Shown one piece after another: positions 32,630-42,976 of a stretch of DNA of 64,000 nucleotides; within the stretch, counting starts at the first letter, position 1; each line of letters starts with the position of its first letter. A program made the position numbers and the translations under genes. The notes beneath the pieces were generated by a model. That model searched no databases. It was not told the origin of the DNA and saw nothing but the letters and a program-made list of their open reading frames with translations. Source of the DNA: Dromiciops gliroides (lineage: Eukaryota > Chordata > Mammalia > Microbiotheria > Microbiotheriidae); assembly GCF_019393635.1 (NCBI RefSeq), contig NC_057863.1, forward strand, positions 642,851,306 through 642,915,305, in the 5' to 3' direction.

Positions 32630-34510
32630 AAGCCTGTGTGTGGTTGTATAGTTGTAGACATGCATAATTATATGTGGCTGTGAGCAAGTGTGATGGTGAG
32701 GTTTGCGTGTGTGGTTGTGGGTCTGTGTGTATGTGATTGTGGGTTTCTGTGTGTAGCTGTCAGCAAGTGAGACTGCAGATTTGTGAATGCAATTGTGGGT
32801 CTGTATGTATATAGTTGTACATCTGTGTATGGCTCTGAGCAGGTAGGATTGTGGGTTTGTGAGTACAGTTATGAGTTTGTGTGCGTAGTTGTGGGTCTGT
32901 ATGGCTGTGAGCAGGTGAGATTGTGGGTTTGTGAGTACAATTGTGTGTTTGTGTGTGTAGTTGTGGGTCTGTGTGTATGTGATTGTGGGTTTCTGTGTGT
33001 AGCTGTCAGCAAGTGAGACTGCAGATTTGTGAATGCAATTGTGGGTCCATCTGTGTAGTTGTACATCTGTGTATGGCTCTGAGCAGGTAGGATTGTGGGT
33101 TTGTGAGTACAGTTGTGAGTTTGTGTGTGTAGTTGTGGGTCTATGTGTATGTGATTATGGGTTTCTGTGTGTAGCTGTCAGCAAGTGAGACTGCAGATTT
33201 GTGAATGCAATTGTGGGTCCATCTGTGTAGTTGTACATCTGTGTATGACTCTGAGCAGGTAGGATTGTGGGTTTGTGAGTACAGTTGTGAGTTTGTGTGT
33301 AGTTGTGGGTCTGTGTGGCTGTGAGCAGGTAAGATTGTGGGTTTGTGAGTACAGTTGTGTGTTTGTGTGTGTAGTTGTGGGTCTGTATGGCTGTGAGCAG
33401 GTGAGATTGTGGGTTTGTGAGTACAGTTGTGTGTTTGTGTGTGTAGTTGTGGGTCTGTGTATATGTGATTGTGGGTTTCTGTGTGTAGCTGTCAGCAAGT
33501 GAGACTGAAGATTTGTGAATGCAATTGTGGGTCTGTATGTGTGTAGTTGTACATCTGTGTATGACTCTGAGCAGGTAGGATTGTGGGTTTGTGAGTACAG
33601 TTGTGAGTTTGTGTGTGTAGTTGTGGGTCTGTATGGCTGTGAGCAGGTAGGATTGTGGGTCTGTGAGTACAGTTGTGTGTTTGTGTGTGTAGTTGTGGGT
33701 CTGTATGGCTGTGAGCAGGTAGGATTATGGGTTTGTGAGTACAGTTGTGAGTTTGTGTGTGTAGTTGTGGGTCTGTATGGCTGTGAGCAGGTGAGATTGT
33801 GGGTTTGTGAGTACAGTTGTGTGTTTGTGTGTGTAGTTGTGGGTCTGTATGGCTGTGAGCAGGTAGGATTGTGGGTCTGTGAGTACAGTTGTGTGTTTGT
33901 GTGTGTAGTTGTGGGTCTGTATGGCTGTGAGCAGGTAGGATTATGGGTTTGCGAGTACAGTTGTGTGTTTGTGTGTGTAGTTGTGGGTCTGTATGGCTGT
34001 GAGCAGGTGAGATTGTGGGTTTGTGAGTACAGTTGTGTGTTTGTGTGTGTAGTTGTGGGTCTGTGTGTATGTGATTGTGGGTTTCTGTGTGTAGCTGTCA
34101 GCAAGTGAGACTGAAGATTTGTGAATGCAATTGTGGGTCTGTATGTGTGTAGTTGTACATCTGTGTATGACTCTGAGCAGGTAGGATTGTGGGTTTGTGA
34201 GTACAGTTGTGAGTTTGTGTGTGTAGTTGTGGGTCTGTATGGCTGTGAGCAGGTAGGATTGTGGGTCTGTGAGTACAGTTGTGTGTTTGTGTGTGTAGTT
34301 GTGGGTCTGTATGGCTGTGAGCAGGTAGGATTATGGGTTTGTGAGTACAGTTGTGAGTTTGTGTGTGTAGTTGTGGGTCTGTATGGCTGTGAGCAGGTGA
34401 GATTGTGGGTTTGCGAGTAGAGTTGTTTGTTTGTGTGTAGTTGTGGGTCTGTATGGCTGTGAGCAGGTGAGATTGTGGGTTTGCGAGTAGAGTTGTGGGT
34501 GGGTCTGTAG
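32630..34510. repeat. GT-rich minisatellite, about 72-bp unit with higher-order structure
   Basis: Basic unit about 72 bp (GGCTGTGAGCAGGT ... GTTGTGGGTCTGTAT). Blocks of one to several units are separated by a spacer carrying TTTCTGTGTGTAGCTGTCAG and GTGAATGCAATTGTGGGT. A larger block starting near 33515 recurs at 34121, a period of 606 bp. As 72 is 24 codons, long stop-free frames appear on both strands; these are not genes. Confidence 0.9.
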
Positions 34511-34928
34511 TGCGATTGCAGGTAAATGGGACTGTGGGTATGTACGTGGTGGCTGGGATCTCAATGTGGGTGCTCTGCTCAGGGGTGCAGGGTAGGTATG
34601 GGTATTCTCTGGCCTTGTTTGTGGGCCTCTGGGAAGGCACCACCTGGGCTGGGAGATTAGATTGGAGGGAATAGGGTGTCCAGTCAATCAATACTGGCTG
34701 ACCCTGAGTGGGGATGAAGTGGCTTGGACCCAAGTGATAGATACCCAGGAGAAGGTGGGGCCCTCAGAGGATGGGGCTGGGTGCTGGGCTTGTCAGGGTC
34801 AGCCAGGAGGGGTCAAGTTAAAGCTCCCAGGTGCTGGGATCCCATTGCCCACCCCGCACCCCAGCCCTGTCCCTTATCTCTTCCTGGCCAGGTTCTTCCT
34901 TTCCCACCATCTCTCTCCCCAAGGCTCT

Positions 34929-34934
34929 TATAAG
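34929..34934 (+). promoter_or_regulatory. SYCN TATA box
   Basis: TATAAG within CTCTTATAAGGAG, 61 bases before the SYCN start codon. A TTTCCCA motif at 34900-34906 resembles the RBPJ half of acinar PTF1 sites, but no good CACCTG partner is next to it. Confidence 0.6.
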
Positions 34935-34959
34935 GAGCTTGGGGAGCGCTGACGACAGG

Positions 34960-35460
34960 TGCCGGTCTGTCTTCTGTCTGCCTTTGGCCATGGCCGCATC
35001 ACTCGTCCGGTCGCTACTCCTGCTGGCCTTACTGGGAGCCCTGCCAGGCGCCGGGGCCGCATGTCCCGAACCCGCAGTCCTGAAGCCCGCCGACGGGCCC
35101 CGCGTGTGCGCCCGCCTCTTCGACAAGAGCGATGCCTACTACGAGAACTGCTGTGCGGGCGCCCAGCTGAGTCTGGAGCCTGGGGCCGACCTGCCCTACC
35201 TGCCCTCGGACTGGTACCACAGCGCCTCCTCCCTAGTGGTGGGTCCCCGCTGTGAGCTCACTGTCTGGTCTCGTAAGGGCAAAAGCGGTAAAACCCGCAA
35301 GTTCTCAACCGGAGCTTACCCGCGGCTAGCGGAGTTTCGCCTCGGGATATTCGGAAATTGGAACAACGCCATCGCCGGTCTCTACTGCAAGTGTAACTAA
35401 GCCGGCCCGGGGCGCAAGGAGCTCCCCGCGAGGACCCTTTTCCAAGCCAGAGCCAGCCTT
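34960..35460. other. CpG-rich segment over SYCN
   Basis: CpG density is clearly higher than in flanking DNA and spans the start codon and coding exon. Judged by eye. Confidence 0.5.
34990..35400 (+). CDS. SYCN: Syncollin, zymogen granule protein
   Basis: Small secretory protein of pancreatic acinar cells; it sits on the inner face of zymogen granule membranes and supports granule maturation and regulated exocytosis (known for the family). The uninterrupted 136-residue frame (human about 134) starts at ATGGCC after a TATA box. Residues 1 to about 23 are a leucine-rich signal peptide ending GALPGAGA. The mature part has the family's cysteine pattern ([31 protein letters not shown]) and the crystallin-like repeats ...[21 protein letters not shown] and [18 protein letters not shown]. 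The frame continues upstream without an early stop, but homology begins here. It sits 2.6 kb after IFNL, same strand, and tail to tail with NCCRP1, as in human. No intron is needed. Confidence 0.95.
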   Translation: MAASLVRSLLLLALLGALPGAGAACPEPAVLKPADGPRVCARLFDKSDAYYENCCAGAQLSLEPGADLPYLPSDWYHSASSLVVGPRCELTVWSRKGKSGKTRKFSTGAYPRLAEFRLGIFGNWNNAIAGLYCKCN

Positions 35461-36040
35461 GGACCCCGACCCCGTGCCCTTCTCGTTGCCACCTGCTGAC
35501 CGGCCACATGCCCAGATGAGCCCCTGGACCCGGCTCGGGTGCCCCTAGAGCATCACTCACCAAGTGCGGGGACCCAGGAGACAGCTCTCAGCCAGAACTC
35601 CACCTCCAAGAGCCCCAGACACTTGACACTTACTAGCTGTGTGACCCTGGGCAAGTCACTTAACCCCAACACCTGGTACCCCCAGTCCAGCCCATTAGCT
35701 GTCTAGGGCTAGGAGAGCTCACTCTAGCCCCAGAATCTGAGAGTTTCCAGCTGTCACCAGTGACAGTCCTGCCAGGATTCCCAGTTGGGCCCTTTGCCTT
35801 ATCCCATAAGTGATCATCTGAATCTCTCCTCACTACACCACAGCTGCCCTGGACCACTGAGGCTGAGCTCAGAGTGAACCAGGAGACCAGGCACCCAGCC
35901 TAGGAAGCCCCCAGCTCACCTGACCCTTCTTATCTTCTTAGCCCCATCTTTCTGCACCCCTACCCATTTCTGCTAATAATCTGGGGACATCAGCCCCAGA
36001 TGCTGCCATCCCCTGGATAAAGAGCTTTGGTGAAAAGATT
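35401..36040 (+). other. SYCN 3' flank and probable 3' UTR
   Basis: No coding sequence. No AATAAA is visible; a GATAAA at 36016-36021 is the nearest poly(A)-like hexamer and is only a candidate. A 5'-truncated SINE lies at 35616-35670. Confidence 0.35.
35616..35670 (+). repeat. Truncated tRNA-SINE fragment
   Basis: Only the CAGACACTTGACACTTACTAG ... AAGTCACTTAACCCCAA portion is present. Confidence 0.8.
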
Positions 36041-36059
36041 CAACACTATCTCTTCCTTT

Positions 36060-37040
36060 TTGGGGGGGAGGGGAGCTCAGTGTAAAAATTCATGGAGGGC
36101 TTTGTAGGGCTTGGTCCTCAGGGGATGGTCAAATTCAGACACCAGAGACAGACAGAAATAGGGACAGAGACACAAACCAGAGCACTTTAATTTAGATATT
36201 TCTTTTTTTTCAATTTAGGTATTTCTATAGGGATGGGTGATGAGGAGAGGCATTGGGGAGTCCTGACAGGTACTAGCAGAGCTCCAGGGAAAGAAAACCT
36301 TGAGAGACTCTCCCACAAAACATAGCTCAGGGAGATTTCTGGGGAAGGCATTGGCATCTCTATGGGATATATTCAGGTGAAGATGAGGGATCCTCAGGTA
36401 ATATTGGGGATATATTGGGCCCTTAGGGGAAATATTATCTGGGGGGCATATTTGGGGATATGAAGGGTATTTAGGAATATAGTAGGGGTTCCAGGATAGA
36501 TAAGGGGTTCCTAAGAGAAGATTTAAGGCAACAATTTTGAGGGGAGACGAAAGGTTCTCAGTCTCTGAAGAGAATTTTAGGAGATAAATAGTAGAATAAT
36601 GAGCAGGTCACTGTGAAGGGGGAGGTAAGATGACCCTATGGGGATTTTTTTGGGGGGGAAATAAAGGGTTCCTTAGAACTTGAGGGACATGTGGGGATCT
36701 GTGAGGGGATATTCTCTTCCAGGAGATGAGTTCTTGAGGGGGGCATTTAGGGGTTTAGAGGAGAAAAGGCAGGTCCCCAGGGAAGATTTGAGAAGATATC
36801 TTGGAGCTCCCAGGTCATGTTTGAGAGAAAGAAATCCCTAGGGAGGATATGTGTGTGCAAGGGGGGGATTTGAGGAATTCCTAGAGACTTTAAAGGCAGA
36901 TGAGAGGTCCCTTGGTGGAGACATTTGGGACGGGTCGATGTTGGTTTTCTGGGAAAATATCTGGGCTAAGACGAAGGTGTTCATTGATATACTTGGGGGA
37001 AAGGGTGTGATTAAGGGGGGGGGCAGGAGCTAAGAAAGTG
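36060..37040. repeat. G-rich degenerate simple-repeat tract
   Basis: Irregular repetition of GGGG runs and GGGATAT/AGGGGTTC-like words with several runs of six or more G. No coding sequence. Lies between the tail-to-tail SYCN and NCCRP1 genes. Confidence 0.5.
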
Positions 37041-37250
37041 TGGCCCAGTGGGCCAGCCTTGGAGTCAAGTTCTAACTGTGATACACATTGGCTGTGTGAC
37101 CCCAGGTAAGTCAACCTTTCAGTATCTCAGGCAACTGCAAGACAATATATTAGAGGCAAGATGTTCTGCAACACAGGTGGAGGGAGAGTGCATAAGGGAA
37201 GTTCATTTCCCTGATGATCACATGTTCTGACAAAAAGAAAGGGAGAGAGG

Positions 37251-37400
37251 CAGCTGGGTGGTGCAGTGGATAGAGCACCGGCCCTGGATTCAGGAGGACC
37301 TGAGTTCAAATCCAGCCTCAGACACTTGACACTTACTAGCTGGGTGACCCTGGGCAAGTCACTTAACCCCAATTGCCTCACCAAAAAAACCCAAAAAACA
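37251..37400 (+). repeat. tRNA-SINE (WSINE1-type)
   Basis: Full-length copy with A-rich tail, about 90 bases beyond the NCCRP1 stop codon and opposite to its transcription. Confidence 0.9.
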
Positions 37401-37492
37401 AAGGGAGGGGAAGTCACCAGGTGATGCATGAGGGATGTGGGGGAAGGAGAGAAGAGGTCATTGGGACAGCGATGTGCATGGGGGAAGGCAGG

Positions 37493-37633
37493 TCAATTCT
37501 GTAGCTGCAGGGATACTGAGGAGTCAGTTATACGGGTTCTCCGAAAGCCATCAGATCCCAGACGGTTCTTTGCTTTGTGCATGAAGTGAATGTATCGGAC
37601 TCCTGAGCCATAGCGTTTGAATACATGAGACAC
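37493..37633 (-). CDS. NCCRP1: NCCRP1 coding exon 6
   Basis: Acceptor ccctctag, then VSHVFKRYGSGVRYIHFMHK to the C-terminus and TGA. Confidence 0.93.
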   Translation of the reverse strand: MSHVFKRYGSGVRYIHFMHKAKNRLGSDGFRRTRITDSSVSLQLQN

Positions 37634-40600
37634 CTAGAGGGGCAGGGCAACAGAGTGAGAGACCTTCCCAGACTGGGAAAGATGGGACAATTGCCAGTCT
37701 GCCCTCCCCAGTGGGGTTGGGGGGTTGGAGGAGGACTAGAGAGACACTAGGAGGAAATACTACGAGGACTCTGGGAGAGGACATTGGGAGGGAACACTGT
37801 GGGGATCATTGGGAAAAGACACTAGGGGGCATCAGGAGGGAATATGGGGACACATTAGGAAAGGATGCTATGGGACATTGGGAGGGAACATTGGGAGGCA
37901 TCGATATAGAACAATGGAGAAATATTGGGAGAAACTGGGAAGGAGGTATTGGGGAAACTCTAGCAGGGAGGTCTGGAGAGAAGACTGAGATAACATTGGG
38001 AGTGAGAAAGGAAACACTGAAGAACACTGAGGGAGAACATTTGGGGCACAAGGGGTGATCTTTACAGAAGATACTGGGGAATACTGGGGTATATGCATAA
38101 GAAGTATGGTGGAAAGAGTACGAAATTTGGTGTCAGTCAGTCATGTCCAATGCCATGACTCTGGGGACATAGGTTCTCTTGGCAAAGATACTAGAGTGGT
38201 TGGCCATTTTCTTCTCCAGCTCATTTTACAGATGAGGAAATGGACGCAAATAGAGGTTACTTGACTTGTCCAGGGTCACACAGCTAGTGAGTGTCTAGGG
38301 CTGGATTTAAACTGAGGTTTTCCTGACACCAGGTTCAGCACTGTATCCACTGAGCCACCTAGCTGCCTAAATCAAAGGACTTGGGTTCAAATCTTGACTG
38401 CTACTTACTCTGCGCATCATCTCAGGTAAATCACTTGCCTTCTCTATTAGTTTCGCACCTCTTTAAAATGAGGAGGTTAGCCTAGATGAGCTGCTAGGTC
38501 CCTTGTGGCTCTAAATCTATGAGCTAGGATGGAGGAGCTGTGAGGAAAGCTAGGTAAGGACATTGCAAGGTATCTCTGGGTTCTTGTGGGGAGGACCTAA
38601 GAGAACTGGGAAATAGAGAGAGCAAGAAGATTTGGGAGTCTCCGGTAGGAGATAGCAGGGGGGTCTTACCTGGCACCACGATCCCCCGGGGCGCTGTGGA
38701 GAGGGTCGGGGAGCAGCATGGTACTGTCGGATGATGGTCCGTCTATCAGCAGCCAGGAGCCAGACGTGGAGTTCATACACACACACATCCAGGCGGCTGT
38801 CCTCAAACCTTGGAAGGGGTCGGGGAGGATTTAGGCCTCTGACCCCCTGGCCCTGGCAGAGAAGGCGGGACCCCCAAAGCCCTCCTTCCTCCATCAGACA
38901 CTCCCAGAGCATTGCCCACCCCTGTACCCTCAGCCCCCATACCAGTCCATGACAGTGATGTCCGGCTGCTCATCATCCAGGAGCTCCTCCCATAGACCCT
39001 CAGCCAGAAGGTCCACACACTGTTGCTTCACTGTCCAGCTGGTGGCAAACAGAGGGAGCTGGATGGACACGGGTGTCATAGGCCTGTGTTCTCCCTCCTC
39101 TATTCCCAGCGTCCAGTTCCTTTGACATTTGCCCTTCTGCCCCCAGCCCCCCAGTCCAGGCAGGCCCCAGATGCCTCAGCTCTCTGCTAGGCAGGCAGCC
39201 CTGATGGCCAATCCTCACCTGAAGTTGGGGAGCAGTTTCTCAGTGCTTATTTGCCATCCACTAAAGTTACCTGAGGGAGGGAGGAAGGAAGGACAGGGCT
39301 AGATCTGGGTTCCATGCCTTTCAGCACAGAAACATATACCAACCTCCTCCTTGCAACTCTACATCCCCCTCCTGGGGAGGAGTACAGAGGTGAGGATAAG
39401 AAGGTAATTTCCGGGGCCGCTAGGTGGCGCTGCAGTGGATAAAGCACCGGCCCTGGATTCAGGAGGACCTGAATTCAAATCCAGCCTCAGACACTTGACA
39501 CTTACTAGCTGTGTGACCCTGGACAAGTCACCTAACCCCAATTGCCTCACCAAAAAAAAAAAAAAAAAGAAGGTAATTTCCTCCTCTCCCTTGTCCTAGC
39601 CCCTCCATTTCTGCCAAGATAAGGGGGCTCTTACCCAAGGTCTCCAGGGGCCGAGCAGGGCCACAGGGTGGGGGTGGTTCATAGATGTTGATGCCTGAAA
39701 TAGGGAGGGGAGGGTTAAGAGCCTCACAGATTGCCCCCCCCATGATCCCTAACTTTACACTTGCCCTTGACCCCTCACTGACCCTATGTCGACTCCTTCA
39801 TGCCCTCTGATCCCTCCAACATTCACTGACCCCATCCCTTACCAACCTCTAGGTCTTTCTGATTTGTTAGGACCTTCAGTTATCCCCCAGGCTTCACCTG
39901 ACCCCCTGGGCCTTTGCTAATTGCTCACATGCCCATGGATTCCCGAGCCATCGTGCCTCTATCTGCTCTCCCCAAACCTCTTACACATAGTCCCTCTCAC
40001 AGCACCTCCAACCCCCTCCTTCCCACTCACTCCCAGGGTCAGCCCCACCCCCCAACCCCCCAGCCAAAAAAATTAAAAATAAAAAAAATCCTGGTCTCCC
40101 AGCTCCTCAGGTTCTTCCCTGGGGCAAGGCTAGACAGGCCTGACTAGAGTGAGTCAGGGCCCTGGGGCTGAGAACAAAAGCTGAGGAACCAACTCCCCTG
40201 TAGTAGGGGTGGGGCTAGGGGTGAAGGTGTTCTAGGAGGTTAACAGAAAATGCAACCATTTAATGCAGTGACTAGAATAGAGCAGAAAAGGGAAGAGGCA
40301 GGACTAGAGGGAGACAAAAGGGCAGGGAGAGAGAGACAGAGAGAGAGACAAAGAGACAGAGGCAGAGACAGAGAGAGAGAGAGGGAGAGAGACAGAGAGA
40401 CAGGGAGAGACAGAGACAGAGAGGGAGAGAGACAGAGAGACAGGGACAGAGAGAGACAGAGAGAGACAGAGAGACAGAGAGAGACAGAGACAGAGAGAGG
40501 GAGAGAGACAGAGAGATAGGGAGAGACAGAGACAGAGAGACAGAGGGAGACAGAGAGACAGAGACACAGAGAGAGGGAGGGAGAGAGACAGGGAGAGACA

Positions 40601-42470
40601 GAGACAGAGAGAGACAGAGAGAGGGAGGGAGAGAGACAGGGGCAGAGAGAAACAGAGAGATGGAGAGAGACAGAGAGAGACAGAGACAGAGAGAGGGAGA
40701 GAGACAGAGAGATAGGGAGAGACAGACAGAGAGATGGAGGGAGACAGAGACAGAGACACAGAGAGAGGGAGGGAGAGAGACAGGGAGAGACAGAGACAGA
40801 GAGACAGAGAGACAGAGAAACAGAGAGACAGAGAGAGGGAGAGAGACAGAGACACAGAGAGAGAGAGAGGGAGAGAGACAGAGAGACAGGGAGAGACAGA
40901 GACAGAGACAGAAACAGAGAGAGACAGAGACAGAGAGAGACAGAGGGAGAGACAAAGAGACAAGGACCGAGGAACAGGGACGAGATGGAGCGGGAGAACA
41001 GATGTGAAAAGTGCCAAAGAGATAAGGAAATACAGGCCAGAGAGACAGAGACAGAGAGGGAGGGAGAGAGACAGATAGAGGGATGAGATATAGAGACAGA
41101 GGGGGAGAGACACAGAGGGAGGGACAGAGGGAGAGACAGAAATAGAGGGATAAGATACAGATACAGAGGCAGAGACAGAGAGGGAGAGACAGAGATAGAG
41201 AGGGAGAGACAAAGACAGAGACAAAGAGGAAGAGATACAGGAGGAGACAGAGAGGGAGACAGAGACAGGGAGAGACAGAGAAGGAGAGACAGAGGGAGAG
41301 ACAGAGAAAGAGGAGAGACAGAGACAGAGGCAGAGGCAGAGAGGGAGAGACAGAGACAGAGACAAAGAAGGACATACAGAGACAGAGGGAGAGACACAGA
41401 AAAGGAGAGAGAGACACAGAGGGAGAGACAGAGAAGGAGAGACAGAGGGAGAGACAGAGACAGAGGAGAGACAGAGACAGAGGCAGAGGCAGAGAGGGAG
41501 AGACAGAGACAGAGACAGAGACAGAGACAAAGAAGGACATACAGAGACAGAGGGAGAGACACAGAAAAGGAGAGAGAGACACAGAGGGAGAGGCAGAGAG
41601 GGAGAGACAGAGACAGAGACAAAGAGGAGACACAGAGAGGAGATAGACACAGAACGAGAGACAGAGACAGGGGGGAGAGACAGACACAGAGAAGAAGGCG
41701 AAACAGAGACAGATGGAGAGACACAGAGACACACGGGACGCAGACAGAGGAAGGGGTAGAGACCTAAAGAGGAATGGGGGAAGACAGAGAGCCACACACA
41801 GGTACGAGCAGGGAGGACTAGATATTTAGAAAAAGCAATTGACGCCTGGGAGCGTCCAGAAAGCCCGCAGTCAGGGGCAGCCTGAAAGAATGATGCAGGG
41901 ACCCGGGCTGGGAGACTGGGGCCTGGGAGAGCCGGGCAGCAGGGGCAGAGATAGAGACAAAGGGACCCAGAGAGAAAGACAGCATCTCCCCCCCCCCCCG
42001 CGCGGCAGAATGCATGTTCCGACACCCCTCCCCGCCCCCCTCCCCAAGCCCTTCCTCGCCCCACTCTATCCCCCCGATCGTCCCCCAGCTCCGGCTACCA
42101 TCTCTCTGCCCCGCCTCCCACTTCCCGCACGGGCTCGATCCGCACCCTCGGGGTTGGGGGAGCGCAGCAGGTTGCGGTAGAGCGGCCTCCGCACGTAGAG
42201 AAGTTTCCAGCTAAGACCCGCCGGCAGGTTCAGTTCCGCTCCGGTGGTCCCCCACTCGTCCAGCAGCAGCTGGCGGGCTCCTTGTTCCGATGGTCCTGGC
42301 GAAGGGGGCACTGGAGACAGAGGCGGCGGGGGCGAAGGAGCCCGAGGGGGAAACGGGGGTGACCCGGGTCTAGGTGGTCCCCTCTGTCCATCAGACCCTC
42401 CATCTGGCTGGCCGGCCGTTCCTCTTGCTGCTGCAGGTCCCTCCATCTCTCTGTCAGTTGGTCTGTCCAT
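37493..42470 (-). CDS. NCCRP1: NCCRP1, FBA-domain protein (F-box only protein 50)
   Basis: Homologue of the non-specific cytotoxic cell receptor protein, an F-box-associated (FBA) domain protein related to glycoprotein-binding FBXO2/6/27 but lacking a typical F-box. Coding exons in order: 42470-42146, 39694-39635, 39270-39219, 39038-38943, 38808-38670 and 37633-37493. All borders are GT-AG, giving 270 residues (human about 275). The first about 60 residues are proline-rich low complexity. Recognisable blocks are ARQLLLDEWG, RRPLYRNLLRSPNPEG, INIYEPPPPCG, SWTVKQQCVDLLAEGLWEEL, DITVMDWFEDSRLDVCVYEL, SHVFKRYGSGVRYIHFMHKA and the end RRTRITDSSVSLQLQN. An in-frame alternative start lies at 42446 (MEGPAAARG), closer to where homology could begin. 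Divergence from PAK4 and SYCN matches human order. Confidence 0.95.
37634..38100. repeat. Degenerate GGGAGGGAACATT-type tract in NCCRP1 intron 5
   Basis: Words such as ACATTGGGAGGGAACA recur at irregular spacing from about 37710 to 38050, a decayed minisatellite. Confidence 0.55.
38130..38375 (-). repeat. RTE-tailed tRNA-SINE (MAR1-type), reverse orientation
   Basis: CACTGAGCCACCTAGCTGCC head at the right; the CTTGGCAAAGATACTAGAGTGG tail block resembles BovB/RTE-derived SINE tails. Inside NCCRP1 intron 5. Confidence 0.7.
38380..38520 (+). repeat. MIR-like CORE-SINE remnant
   Basis: GGTTCAAATCTTGACTGCTAC followed by the typical TTAAAATGAGG ... CTAGATGAGCT region. Confidence 0.45.
38670..38808 (-). 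CDS. NCCRP1: NCCRP1 coding exon 5
   Basis: Encodes FEDSRLDVCVYELHVWLLAA and the following RRTIIRQYHAAPR loop; donor CCAG/gtaaga. Confidence 0.93.
38943..39038 (-). CDS. NCCRP1: NCCRP1 coding exon 4
   Basis: Encodes SWTVKQQCVDLL...DITVMDW. Acceptor gccaccag is chosen over an AG 20 bases upstream because only it keeps phase with exon 3 and matches the family. Confidence 0.92.
39219..39270 (-). CDS. NCCRP1: NCCRP1 coding exon 3
   Basis: Acceptor ccctcag, donor gtgagg; encodes NFSGWQISTEKLLPNF. Only one frame is open. Confidence 0.9.
39413..39567 (+). repeat. tRNA-SINE in NCCRP1 intron 2
   Basis: Full length, flanked by perfect 14-base target duplications AGAAGGTAATTTCC (39399-39412 and 39568-39581). 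Confidence 0.95.
39635..39694 (-). CDS. NCCRP1: NCCRP1 coding exon 2
   Basis: Acceptor tttcag, donor gtaaga; encodes INIYEPPPPCGPARPLETLG. Confidence 0.92.
40320..41765. repeat. GAGACA/GAGAGACAGA purine-rich satellite-like tract in NCCRP1 intron 1
   Basis: About 1.4 kb of GAGACAGAGA-type repeats with longer copies (for example GAAGGACATACAGAGACAGA near 41366 and 41534). It opens long Ser/Leu-rich frames on the - strand that are not genes. Confidence 0.92.
41990..42430. other. CpG-rich segment at the NCCRP1 5' end
   Basis: CpGs cluster over coding exon 1 and the start of intron 1, in contrast to the CpG-poor intron tract. Confidence 0.5.
42146..42470 (-). CDS. NCCRP1: NCCRP1 coding exon 1
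   Basis: Proline-rich N-terminus, then LLLDEWG and RPLYRNLLRSPNPEG; donor GAGG/gtgcgg. 108 codons plus one base. Confidence 0.9.
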
Positions 42471-42527
42471 CCCTTTCTGAATATTTACAGTTGTGGGTTT
42501 CCTGAGGGTGGGGCCGCATCATTTTGG

Positions 42528-42534
42528 TATTTAA
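42528..42534 (-). promoter_or_regulatory. TATA-like box of NCCRP1
   Basis: TTAAATA on the - strand about 58 bases before the first ATG. A short 5' UTR would follow. Confidence 0.4.
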
Positions 42535-42879
42535 GGAGGAGCCACTCTAGGTGGGGAAAGACCCAGGAGTTCACGTCCCTAACCCTTCCCTCTCCACTCA
42601 GGAGACCAGCCCTACCCCCATTTTGGAGACCCACCCTCCTGAAATCTGGCTAGGGAACTTTGCTGTCCCCAGCCCCCTCATCCTGACCCCTTCTCCTCCC
42701 CATCCCTAGCACCCATCAAAGACTAGGGTCATTGGACCCCTCCAACCCCTGGCCCTATTAGGGACTAACCCCTGTTTTGCCTACTCCTTGGGGGTCCAGG
42801 AGACCAGCTCTGTGATCTCAGACCTGGAAAGAGAATAGAGGCAGCCCCCTCCTTTCTGGGCAATGAGGAGAGATGGGCA

Positions 42880-42976
42880 GGACTAATTAAGGAGGTTAAT
42901 GTTGGGATTGGGCCCTCCCTAAAGAGGCCAATCAGCCTCGTTAACATTCCTAATGGCAGGATTAATTAGGAGCCCA
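42880..42976. promoter_or_regulatory. Candidate regulatory module upstream of NCCRP1
   Basis: Within about 95 bases lie two homeodomain-type sites (ACTAATTAAGG, GATTAATTAGG), two HNF1-like halves (GGTTAATGTT, CGTTAACATT) and a CCAAT box (GCCAATCAG), arranged nearly as mirror images. It sits about 400 bases upstream of the NCCRP1 start. Confidence 0.35.

Noticed and set aside
32630-34510. CRISPR-like array
   Set aside because: Units are contiguous minisatellite copies without unique spacers, in a mammalian genome.
33178-34733. Frames of 308 and 211 codons (Thr/His/Gln-rich) and + strand Cys/Val-rich frames
   Set aside because: Direct result of a 72-bp repeat unit divisible by three; no splice or start context and no family resemblance.
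36186-36191. ATTAAA as NCCRP1 poly(A) signal
   Set aside because: It would need a 1.3-kb 3' UTR across a SINE and a G-rich tract; no support beyond the hexamer.
38943-39058. Longer NCCRP1 exon 4 using the acceptor at 39059-39060
   Set aside because: It breaks phase with exon 3 and adds residues absent from the family; the acceptor 20 bases downstream fits both.
40240-42064. Open frames of 494, 507 and 586 codons on the - strand
   Set aside because: Ser/Leu/Cys-rich low complexity open in all phases, produced by the GAGACA tract; the last one runs through NCCRP1 intron sequence.
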